Assembly (NCBI RefSeq): GCF_963678635.1
Contig: NC_087065.1
Coordinates: 36,111,888 to 36,175,887, forward strand
Direction of reading: 5' to 3'
Length of the DNA: 64,000 nucleotides
Origin: Symsagittifera roscoffensis
Lineage: Eukaryota > Xenacoelomorpha > Acoela > Convolutidae
Shown here: piece by piece, positions 39,501 to 51,500 of the stretch
How positions within the stretch are numbered: position 1 is the first letter of the stretch
Layout: the number at the start of each line of letters is the position of its first letter
Notes under the pieces: model-generated
Database searches by the model: none
What the model was told of the DNA's origin: nothing
Seen by the model: only the letters and a program-made list of their open reading frames with translations
Made by a program: the position numbers and the translations under genes

Positions 39501-42500
39501 CAACCTCGAGCTGTTGGCTGAACAAAGTAAGCTAGAGATGAAAAAAACAAATTCAAGACATTGAAGTAGCTGTCAATGAAAGAATGAAAAAGATCTTTGA
39601 TCAGTTGAAGGATTGTGGTAAAAACTATTCAAGTAACCAGTTCGAGTACGAAGATGAATGCATCGAAGCTCCGGAAAAAGCAGATATGTCAACACAATTC
39701 TTGCGAATTCAGAAAAATCAACTCCTTGATTTGAAACATCATCTGGAGAGATATGTAAATACTTTACCTGTTTTTGAATTCAACAGTCGTAGATATGATT
39801 TGACTTTGATCAATTCCTACCTAATTCGATTTGCGAGAGAAAACAAGAAACACCCGTCATCAAAAAACCAAATGATCTTATATCTTTCAAGTTTGGAGAT
39901 GTACAGTTTCTTGACATAATGAAATTTCTGGGTGGGGCAACTACTCTGGATTTTCTCTCAAAGCCTAATAAAGCTAGCAAAACCAAAGAATTTTCTCCGA
40001 ATGAATGGTTTGATAACCCAGTCAAACCTGATTTTCCACCGTGTGAAGCTTTTTTCAGTAAGCTTAGAAACAACAATCCTCTAGACAAAGACTTCATCGA
40101 TTATGAGAAGCTTAGAAAAAGTGAGCTTGAGGAACAACAAGCACTGAAAAAGCTTCAAATCAAGACTGTTCCTCAATCTGGTTTCGATAATTACAATTAC
40201 TTACAAGCGACTTGGAAGAAAAACGGAATGACTAAGTTCAAAGACTTTTTGCAGTGGGACAATAACAAGGATGTAGTTCCAACCCTGGAAGCAATGCAAA
40301 AAATGATTCAGTTTTATCATAACAAGGGGATAAATATGTTAAAACTTGGATGTACTCTTTCAACTCTAGCAAACAAATACGTCCACACAAATCTACAAAT
40401 TACAAGTTTTAACCATTTTGCGAAAGTGATAAAGGTTTGTGTGAAAAAATTCGAGAAAACGTGTCTGGTGGACCTTCTATTGTTTTCACTCGAGAAGCTG
40501 TAGTATCAGCTTTGAGAATATGGTCAATTCTTTTTACCAGGAAACAAGACCAGAAGGTAAAATTGAGAGTTTTCATATCTGGGAAACAGAAACAAATCGA
40601 GTGTTTTAATGTGGACAGTTATTGTGATCACTGCAAGACAGTGTTCGAAGCAATAGGATGTTACTACCACTTCTGTTTCTGTCAAGAAGCTCGTCCCGCC
40701 TTAACCGACCAAGATTTTGAACGAGGTAATAAGAAGAGAGAGATGGACGATCTGAGACGGGAATACAAAAAAGGGAAAGGATACAAAGTTGAGGAAATGT
40801 GGGAGTGTGAGTGGTGGGAAAGTTTCAAAACCAATGACAAGATCAAAAAACACTTCAGAACCTACTTTCCCTACATTTCCCAACAAAAGACCTTTTTCTA
40901 TAGACTCCTTTCTAGCAAAAATAAAAGATGGATCTCTTTTTGGTTATGTTCAATGCAATTAAGTTGTTCCAGATGAACTGAAATCAAAATTTGCCAACTT
41001 TCCACCAATTTTCGAAACAAGTCAGACAAGTTCAAATTCAGTAAAAAAAGGTTGGAACAAACGAGTTCTAGAAGGTTCTGGAGACGGACCAATGTAAAAT
41101 ACACGAGAATGTTCGATGAAGCAGTTAACCTTATATCTACTAACAGAGGATTCAGAACTATAAGATCTGAGCTGATGTAGTAAATGTAAATATGATGTCG
41201 TGTTAAATGGGTCTAGGACAACAAGCCGACGGGACTTCAAGCCGAAGGGACTTCAGGCCGAAAATTAAACTTTACAAGCGCCTCAAATCATTAATTTATC
41301 ATCTGTAAAACGTTTCTTTTCAAAATCTTAGGCTAGTTCAGTCCATAATAAGCGTTATTTATGACAATGAATTACTTAGGATTGGCATTAGTTAATTATA
41401 TCAGCCGTTTTTTGAAATGCATAAATTATAAACAAGAAATTTACCTTCAACCGTGTTTTATTTTTCAACTTTCCTTAACTTCATTTGGAGGTTTCAATTT
41501 CGTGAAAACGCTAATAATTACCGATTAAAGATCATGAAATTGAGAAATTCTTTAAAAAAGTTTTCAAATTAACCTTATTTCATTACTTAGTGAGAAAATT
41601 TTCGGCTTGAAGTCCCTAATTTAACGATTCGGCTTGAAATCCCGTCGGCTTGATGTCCGGCACCCGTGTTAAATTGCTTTTTTGATTTTAAAATGTAAAA
41701 TACTCCGGTAAACTCAACATACAATGCAGTGGTTTATATATTTTTTGAAATTTGAGTTTTTCGAAGTTTTAGTAGATTTCAGCATGGTGTCAGATAGATG
41801 TTTCAAAAAAAAGAGTAATAAATTAATTAAGAGGTCAAAATTTAACAAATATTGTCGTGTTTTGAAGTTTTTTTTTTGTAAAATATCAGGTTTTTTGATA
41901 AAAAAAATATCAATTTTGCTCAAAAAATTTTACCATTGTTTTACCTTGTGCCAAAAACTAATTAAAAGACCTTCATTCCACAATCTACACGTAATTAACA
42001 ATTAATTTTTCCCAATTTTTCTAATGTGCGCCGAGATTTCTGCGAAAAAACTAGACATTTCCACGCAAAAACCAAAAAAAAAATCGTTTTTCTGACAATT
42101 CTCTTACCATCACACAAACCATTAAACCTTTCTATCAGTATTCCCTATCCTTATATTTTGTAGACTCTATACCCAATGTTAATACATAGCTGGAAGACCG
42201 GATGCTCTATTCCCTATCTTAAGAAATGAGGCCCCCCCCCCCCCGTCTCCACTTAACCTCCAACATCTACTACTCGGTATTAATCTAGCTTTCAGACTAT
42301 ATTTGATGACCTTGAGGTTTTAAGCGCAATTTTGATGACCGCTTATTTAACCATACTATGCATTCTTTTTTTCAGATATAACTAACTCTCATTTTACAGC
42401 TTTTTATAATTCAATTGCCTTTCACCACGAAAATCCATTTAGAAAAAAACCCAAAAGATTTGGATTTTTTTTTCAATCTTTCTTCCTCTTTTGAAGTTTC

Positions 42501-45500
42501 ATTGCCTAAATTAAGCTAGCTGGCATGTTCTGAGATACCTGCACAGCAACTAGATTGTTGGTTTGCTTTTAGCCGTTTTTGACTCGCTGGATGGGAATCT
42601 GCGGATAGTTTTGGACGAACTGGCTTCGGACCCAACTATGGAATCCTTTTGCTTGAAGGCTTTTCAGAATGCTCTCATCGAAAAGCAGTTTCAGATTGTA
42701 GGTACGATAGCTATAGATACCTAAAACTTTTCGTTGATCAAGCTCTCTCAAAGTTTTTTTTTCACTTAAATCAAAAAGTTTCAATCATAGAAGATAAATG
42801 AAACTAAAAGAACTTCACAGCAAAATAATGTTTCTGTGAAGAAAACGTGTTTTTCAGAATAAAAAGTGAAAACAGACAGTTTTTTGAACTCCTTGGGTTC
42901 ACTTACCTTTATCTTTCTGCCTGCTGGCTACGTTTTGAAATTTCTGATTTCTAAAATTAGATCATTCTCCATTTTTTTCTTAGTGTCTCCGGGAGTTAAA
43001 CTGATTCGGCAGGCTGATATAACGATTATTTAAAAAACCTTTATGCCGGTTTCAATCTCTGCTCATAAAAAACTAGGGAAAAAATTGGCGTGGGATATAA
43101 AACAAACTAGATCTTTTTTATGAGTTCAAATATTGTTTCAGAAGGCATTGTTTCGTCTGGTTTTGACCTTTCAAAACACTTCGACAACCATTTCTTGCTT
43201 GACCTCTATATCTCGGCTATGACCGTTTCCCCTGCCCTTCTGGAGTTCATCAACGATTACATGCCGATTGTGACGAGAATGAAACCAGACCTGTTCCAGC
43301 TGAAATACCTGAACGATCTGCTGAAAGAAATGCTGAAGAAGTCTGGGTGTACACACACAGCTCTGAATATGAATCAACATTTGTTTCTGTTCAGCTTGAT
43401 GCAGCTGGACAAAAGCATGAGCGAGTTCTTTTGGAAGAGATGCGGTTAGATTTTACGTTTCTACTTTCTCGACCAAATTTGGGCATATTTCAACTCTCCC
43501 GGATCGAGGTGCTCGATTTGTGTTTCGACTTTCTCGACCAAAGTTTGTACTTTCTCGACCAAAAAACAGTTTGCTTCGACCGTCTCGACCAAATTTTGGT
43601 ATGTTTCGACTTTCTCGACCAAAAAACAGTTTGTTTTGACCGTCTCGACCAAATTTTGTTATTTTTTGACTTTCTCGACCTGAAAACAGTTTGTTTCGAC
43701 CGTCTCGACCAAATTTTGGTATGTTTTGACTTTTTCGACTGAAAAATAGTTTGTTTCGACCGTCTCGATCAAATTTTGGTATGTTTTGACTTTCTCAACA
43801 GAAAAACAGTTTGTTTCGACCGTCTCGGCCAAATTTTGGTATGTTTTGACTTTCTCGGTCAAAAAACAGTATATTTCGACTGTCTCGGCTAAAGTAGCAG
43901 GGATTATTTTTTAACTGCGCACTTTTTTGCTCAAATTTATCTTTTGTGAGTTTCCCGGGTCGAGGTTCTCTATTTTTTTGGACCCTCTCGGCCAAATTGG
44001 GTATGTTTCGAAAGTTTCGACCGAATATGTGTATGCTTCGACTGTGTGCGACCAAAAAAATGTGCTCGAACGAGCTCGACCGAAAAAAAATGTAAATCTG
44101 CAGTCCCAGACAATTGAAAAGTTGAAATTTCTTCAAAAAAAATCCGGTTTTTTTTCTGTTTACTTGTGTTCATTGATTCTTTTCCAATTTTCTGTACTTT
44201 TTTTCATTTCTTGCAAACATGGACATAGGATTTTATAATTAAGCATATCAAAAAAACTCTGTTAAGAAGAATTTAGGATAGAAACAGATAGCGACCGAAA
44301 ACCACAAAACTCGCAAGCGAACAGTTTAAACTCTGAGTCTGAAAATCGAGACTTGAACAAAGTTCAATTGAGCGTCTTGGATTTCATTTAAAATCATGGG
44401 GGAAAAGCGACGAGGCGCTCAATCTCGACGTTTTCTAACAACGATTTTGCAGCTAGTAAGATACTTTTCGTAGAAACAGAGGGGAGGCGGCGGAGGGCAC
44501 AATAGCAGGTCAAATGAAAATGGGGGAGATACCAAAGTCGCAACTACCAATCTTGAAACCAGAACCAAAATCTGGTTAAATGTTATCTTGAACTTACTGA
44601 AGACTGTTGTTTTTTGATGACTGAATGTTTCATTTGATTGTTGCGCTATTTTCTGTTTTTGTGGTGATTTTTTGTTGCCAAAAAACTAGTTATTTATGTT
44701 TTGGGACCATATATAGCCCTTTTCGTGGCGGTCTTGTATATGATCAGCTCTCATGCAACTATGCTGGTCTTGTTAACTGTACATTAAAAACACAAATATA
44801 CTGGAATTTTCTGCTGTTTGCATCTGTTATACAGTTTTGCGAGCTAAAAAAATCCGACAAAATGTCGTTTCTCGATCTGCTCATTTGAAGCTTCGACCGC
44901 GCCCAATATTTGTTTCGACCTTGCTCAAGATACGTTTTGACCGTGTCTGAGGTATGTTCCAACCGTGCTCAACACATGTTTCAACCGTGCTCGAGGTGTG
45001 TTTCGACCGTGTTCGAGGTGTGTTTCGACCGTACTCAACATATTATTCGACCATGCTCGAGGTATGTTTCGACCGTGTTCGAAGTATATCGTTTCGATCG
45101 TGCGCAAGGTATGTTTCAACCTTGTATGTGGTGGTAACTTTCGATCGTGTATATACGAGCGTAGCGCAGTGTGATATTACGGTGAAACTTTTTTTCACCC
45201 TGGGTCGCAAATCAAAAAACCAATGCAAAACTGCCGTGTTTAGGGCAACTTTATGGCAGTAGGAGCAGCTAACACCTTTGATGTTTTTTTAATTCATCAA
45301 ATGAACAAAAAATATATTAGTTTCATATAACAGTACAAAAAGTAACAATTGGTTTTACTTTTGTTTTACCAAAGTATAAATTGAGCTCAGAATTTTGCGC
45401 TAAAATTTTGAAATGATTATTTTATATGCAGTTTGGCTTAAAACATTTTAAAATAGTAAATAAAAAATGAAGCTATTGTCCTTAGTTTATTATATATCGA

Positions 45501-48500
45501 ATCAATAAATCACAAATTTGTTTTTTTTGTGCGTTCAAAAGCTCTTCGATCGTTGCCGTTTTCTCACCCGTGTGCGCAGTGCGCAGCATTGACTCTGCCG
45601 AAGTATGCTTCGGTTGTACTTGAGGTATATTTTGACTCTGCTCGAGGTATAATTTGACCTTTCTCGAGGTATGTTTCGACGGTGCTTACACGAGTTTAGC
45701 ATAGGGTGATAGTACGATGAAACTTTTTTCTACCAACCTGAGTTGATAAACAAAACTAGGTGGCACTTTTGCCAATTCCTTTCTGCCAAAATGGCTGGCA
45801 TTTTTTCAATGGCAAATTGCTGTTTTTAGGTCAATTTCATTGCAGTAGGCAGCTTTAGCAGTATAAATACCAATGACATTTGAGTAATAGAAAGTTAATA
45901 AATATGTTATGTTATCATTTCGTCAAACTAACTTGAAAAGATGTTTGTTTCATGTAACAGTATAATAAAAAAAGTTTGATTTCAGAAAATTTCGACTGAG
46001 TATACGTCGCAAGAGGTTTGAATAGCTTAATTTATACGCAGTATCCTGATACTTTCTAAACTTTGACATGATATGTTTACGTTCTTGCCTTAAGCTTACT
46101 CTTTTTCAAATTATAAAAGCAAAAACTGAGTTATTGCACAATTTAAAGCTCGATTGTTGCGTAGTGTCATAGCACGAGGATACTTTTCCAACCAAAGTCG
46201 CAAATAATAGTGTCACTTTTGTTGGCACATTTACCGAAGCGAAACTAGTTTTTTAGGGCAATTTTATTGCAGCAGTTAACCCATTTGATGCTTTTTTAAA
46301 ACATCTAATGAACTAAAAAATCTATTTGTTTTAAATAACAAAAAATAAGTAACATTAACTTGAAAATTTTTCCAACCCAAAAATCTTGGCGAGATTTATG
46401 AAAAGCGCATTATATACGCATTTTATTTTAAAGCATTCTAATTTATTACATGCAAAAAAATTGTTGCTTTTAGTTTATTATAAACCAACATGAAAAACAA
46501 AATTTGAGTTTTTTTGAATTTAAAACTCCAGGACTTTTTGCCGCTTTCTCGCACGTGTGTGCGATGCGCAGCGTAATCTCTGTGTCAAGTTATGTTTCGA
46601 TCGTGCTCGAGGTATACTTCGACTCTGCTCGAGGTATGTTTTGACCGTGCTTACATGAGTTTAGCATAGGGTGATAAGTACGATGAAACTTTTTTCTATC
46701 AGCCTGAGTTGATAAACAAAACTAGATGGCACTTTTGCCAATTCCTTTTTGTCAAAATGGCTGGCATTTTTTCAATGGGAAATTGCTGTTTTTAGCTCAA
46801 TTTCATTGCAGTAGGCAGCTTAAGCAATATAAATACCAATGACATTTGATTAGTAGAAAGTTAATAAGTATGTTATTTTTTCATTTCGTCAAACGAAGTT
46901 GAAAAGTTGTTTGTTTCATGTAACAGTATAATAAAAAAGTTTTGATTTCAGAAAATTTCCGACTGAGTATACGTCACAAGATGTTTGAGTAGCTTAATTT
47001 ATACGCAGTTTCCTGATACTTTCTAAGATTTTACATTGATAGTTCTTGCCTTAAGCTTACTCTTTTTCAAATTATTAAAAGCGAAAACTGAGTTATTGCA
47101 AAATTTAAAGCTCTTCGATATTTGTCGCTTTCTCGATCGCGTAGCGTAGTGCATAGTACAATGAAAGGTTTTTACCAACCTCAGTCGCAAATAAAAGTGC
47201 TCTTTTTGGTGCCACTTTTGCCGATGAGAAACTGCTATTTTAAGACAATTTTGAAAGCAGTGAGCATCATTAGCAAAATATTCCCATTGTCATTTCATTT
47301 TTAAAAATTTAGCACATTAGATGCTTTTTTAATTCATCGAAAGAATCAAAAAATATATTTGTTTCAAGTAACAGTCCCAACTCAGTTTTCAAACTCAGCA
47401 TAATTCGCGAAGTTTTTGAAATTCATAATTTATACGTAGGTTGGTTTTTTACATTCTATTTTTTTTCTACATACAAAGTTAGTGTTGTTGTTTTTAGTTT
47501 CTTATATTCTAAATTATTATATGCAAAATGTGAGCTTTTCAAAACTCTTTGCCGCTTTCTCGCCCGTGTGTGCGAGGCGCATCTTCGCCTCAGTGCCGGT
47601 GCTTGCTTCGATCGTGTTCGATATAAATTTAGACTTTGCTCGGTGTATGTTTCGACCGTGGTCGACTGTGCTCCATCTTGGTCGAGATATGTTTCGAATT
47701 TGAGCTCGATCCAAACCCTTGTCTCGACTATTCTTTCTCAGTCGAGCACTCTTCTGTGCTCGACACTGAAAGTAGAAAAATAAACTGAACACCTCAACCC
47801 GGATTTCATTCAGAGTGCAACACTTAGTGGCTTTGTTTTGAGCAATAGCTCAAGACGAAACCAAAAAAATTTTCAGTTACTGAGCGCAATTTCACAGAAT
47901 TTCATTCATTTGAAGTTTTATTTAGACGAACCGATGGCCTCTGCTCTTTTGGCCAAACTCCTGCTAGACCAAATGGAGAGCTCCTCCGAGTTCGGACAGT
48001 GGAAATCCGCGTTAGATGAGCTCACTTCCCACTTTGAGCAGCAGGCATGTGACTTCCTGAATAAATTCTACGGCGAGGACGAAGAAATGGCCATGGAGAA
48101 TTTGAAGGCAGAGCAGCAAAGCTGGTTCGATCTGAAGCCTCTGGACCTGGCAGAGAAAGGTAATTTTCCATTCTTTGCCATTTTCAGTTCATTCCTACTA
48201 TTTTCTAATACTTCACTCCTAAAATTTTGAATACCAAATGATCAATATAGTTTGATAGTGCTTTTTTCTTTACTAAGGCCAAGACGTTGTAAGTAATGAA
48301 ACTGATAAATTGAATCGTGAATGGATTGGTACTAATTTTTACCGTCTGGCTCAAATATATCAAAATTGAGTATCATAATGTTTTGCATCAAAGAGCTTCC
48401 AGTGTTTTTGACAGAAAAAAGATCTTTTGCGCGCTCTTGATTAAAGAGTAAAACCAATTGGCGGCAAAATTGCCTTAAGAAAAGCCTGAACGTCAGACAA

Positions 48501-51500
48501 GCAAATGTATGCATGAGTTAAGAGCTTGCTCGTTGGGATATGAGAGGTTCAAATTTCTGAGGGGTGAAACGTGCTGTTTTTTATAGTCTTTCATGCTATT
48601 AGGCAAGCTTATTAAATGCTACTGAACGACGCGATTTGCTGCCGTAATTTGTCTAAAGTATATCACCCGTTTTATTTTTCAATTTTAGTGTTTCCGCAAG
48701 CTCGCGTGGTAGCGCAAAGTTACAATATAATTCCTTTTTTGCAATGGAAGTCCCAGTTGCAATGGAAGTCCCAGAAAAAAAAACAAGAGACCATGGTTAA
48801 GTGGTTTAAGCCAATGACTCGAGTAGTCCCGTCCAATATAGTCCCACTGGGACCGGTGAGTAGTTTCAGTCCAAAATCTATGGAATTTTGATTTCTTTCA
48901 ATGCTTCTGTACATTTTGTTTTTCTTGTTTTTAAGATAATTTTTGCTGTTTTCTCTTGCTTTTAATTGCGACGTACAAATTTTGCCATACTTTACTTCCT
49001 CTCAAATAAAAAAAATATTCAATTGCTTCGTGGCATTTATATGCCAGGTTGTTTTTGTGATCGTATAGGTTAAAATAATTAGGCGATGGATTACTGGTAC
49101 AAAACCTAAGAAACCCCAGGTCCTCGATTTCATATATAATTATCAATGGCGATTCCTAATTTTTTAAGGGTTCAAGCTCAAACTTGAAAAAGTATTTTAC
49201 GTGTGACTCTTTTTTGTAAAATTACCGTGTGGAGGATGATTTTAAAACAAAAATCAAAATTAAAATACATATATTTCAAGTTTTTTTTGAAACTTTCATC
49301 AAATTTTCTTTCAAACGAACTTATTCCGTAAGCCTTCAAAGGCAGTCTGAGTATTCAAAACTCCAACCCGATACGAGCAGTGTGGTTAGTATTTTCGTGT
49401 CCAAATTTTTACACTACTTTAATCCTCGCGTTTTCATACACGTAATTAGGTTCGCAGGAAAACAATGGAATGAAAACGGACTATGGATTTATTTGGCGTT
49501 TCCCGGTGGAGTAGTGTACGTATCTTTAAGCTGTTTGTTTTGATCATGCAAAATTTGGACTTCAATTTTGATAACGATTAACTTTCAGGGTCAAAAAACT
49601 TTGCCTTAAGAAAAACCTGAACGTCAGACAGGCAAATGTATGCATGAGTTAAGAGCTTGCTCGTTGGGAGACGAGAGGTTCAAATTTCTGAGAAGGGAAA
49701 TGTGCTGTTTTTTATAGTCTTTCATGCTATTAGGCAAGCTTATTAAATTCTAATGAACGACGCATTTTGCTGCCGTAATCTGTCTAAAGTATATCACCCA
49801 TTTTTATTTTCAATTTTCGTGTTTCCGCAAGCCCGCGTGGTAGCGCAATGTTACAATAATAATTCCTTTTTTGCAATGGAAGTCCCAGTTGCAATGGAAG
49901 TCCCAGAAAAAAAACAAGGGACCATGGTTAAGTGGTTTAAGCCAATGACTCGAGTAGTCCCGTGCAATATAGTCCCACTGGGACCGCTGAGTAGTTTCAG
50001 TCCAAAATCCATGGAATTTTGATTTCTTTCAATGCTTCTGTACATTTTGTTTTTCTTGTTTCTAAGATAATTTTTGCTGTTTTCTCTTGCTTATAATTGC
50101 GACGTACAAATTTTGCTATACTTTACTTCCTCTCAAATAAAAAAATATTCAATTGCTTTGTGGCATTTATATGCCAGATTGTTTTTGTGATCGTAAAGGT
50201 TAAAAAAAATTAGGCGATGGATTACTGGTACAAAACCTGAGAAACCGCAGGTCCTCGATTTCATAAATAATTATCAGTGGCGATTCCCAATTTTTTTAAA
50301 GGTTCAAGCTCAAAATTGAAAAGGTATTTTGCGTTTGACTCTTTTTTGTAAAATTACGATGGTTTGAAGTTTGCCAATTTGAGATAATTCACCCACGATA
50401 ATCAAATTTCTTTTAGTTTCAGCCAGTCATATTTGCTTCTGAAAAACAAAACCAAATTCAGTGTATTTGCACAGACTATGCGTGCTATGTTTCAGATTCT
50501 GCTAATTTTGACTTCGGTTCATTGCAAAAATCTTTCAGCGAATAGGATTTTCTATTGATTCTGATCGGTTAAAATTTTTCCATCGCTCGGTCCCTTCAGC
50601 GTAAGAATAGCCCCTATTCCGCGTAATTAAATTGTTCCAAATTGTTATGAGGCAAACAATATGCACTTGATTTTGTGTTAGCAGACTCAAAACATATGAC
50701 TTTGTATTTTTTGAATGTTTCTTTTTGAATATTTCATCAGCTTAGACAAAAGATTTTTTCGTTGACTGCAAAAAGGAGTCAGATCAATCAGGGTTTTGCC
50801 CCAATCTGACTTGAAGAGTATTGTTGCTTTTGCCTGCAAAGTCAATTTGATCAACCATCATTATCAATCATTTTGGTTTTTTGTAGCTTATAAACTTGAG
50901 AAACACAAGTGATTTATTTTTTCTTCTTTCATTTGGTCTGTGCCAAATTTCCAATTGTCTGCTTCTTCTTGTTTTAACCAGGTTTTCAAAATTCATAGGT
51001 TAGAGAATAGTGAAATTTATTTGTAGTTCCCACTTTTGAAGAAAATTACGAAATGTTTGTGCTCGGGGTAATTTTTTCTCCAGACAAATTTGGACGTTTT
51101 AATTAGCTTTTTTGACAAATTTTTTCAATTTGTCATTTGAAAAGCTTTGTTGCCCTGAGCTCAAATTTAAAAAGATATTTCATCTGTAACCGATTTTGGT
51201 AATGCTATAAAAGATGGCCAATTGGTGACAATGAACGAGCGATATTTTTCGTTGTATTACTCGTGATCGGAGATTGAATCAGTCCTAAAAAGTTTTCAAA
51301 ATTAAATGAGGCAATCCTTTTTGGTCTACATAATAATTTGCATTTGCCGAAATATATCTTTTTTGTTTTTTCTACAATCCGTGTAGAGGATGATTTTAAA
51401 ACAAAATCAAAATTAAAATGTATATATTTTTCAAGTTTTTTTTGAAACTTTCATCAAATACTCTTTCAAACGAACTTATTCCGTAAGCCTTCAAAGGCAG

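Larger units (their letters stand above)
25621..42274. mobile_element. Maverick/Polinton DNA transposon, full length but decayed
   Basis: 16,654 bp with termini AGTAGTAGATGTT... and its reverse complement, long terminal inverted repeats, and a perfect 6-bp target duplication, CGGTAT, at 25615-25620 and 42275-42280. Size, AG terminus and 6-bp duplication are Polinton hallmarks. Contents, left to right: adenain-like protease, major capsid protein, further virion-type proteins, packaging ATPase (all minus strand), and protein-primed DNA polymerase B (plus strand). Each gene has stops, frameshifts or deletions. No retroviral-like integrase was recognised. It sits in intron 2 of the TRPM gene. Confidence 0.95.

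Noticed and set aside
41609-41674. GGCTTGAAGTCC repeats as a possible operator array
   Set aside because: They are the terminal inverted repeats of the 457-bp MITE.
25621-42274. Regular repeats that might be a CRISPR array or prokaryotic phage
   Set aside because: No CRISPR-type repeat-spacer structure; genes, inverted repeats and target duplication fit a eukaryotic Polinton.
43347-43742. Long plus-strand frame with repeated FDFLDQ-type residues
   Set aside because: Product of the 60-bp minisatellite, whose period is a multiple of three.
44910-45262. Cysteine/serine-rich repetitive frames
   Set aside because: Translations of the 22-bp minisatellite in several frames.
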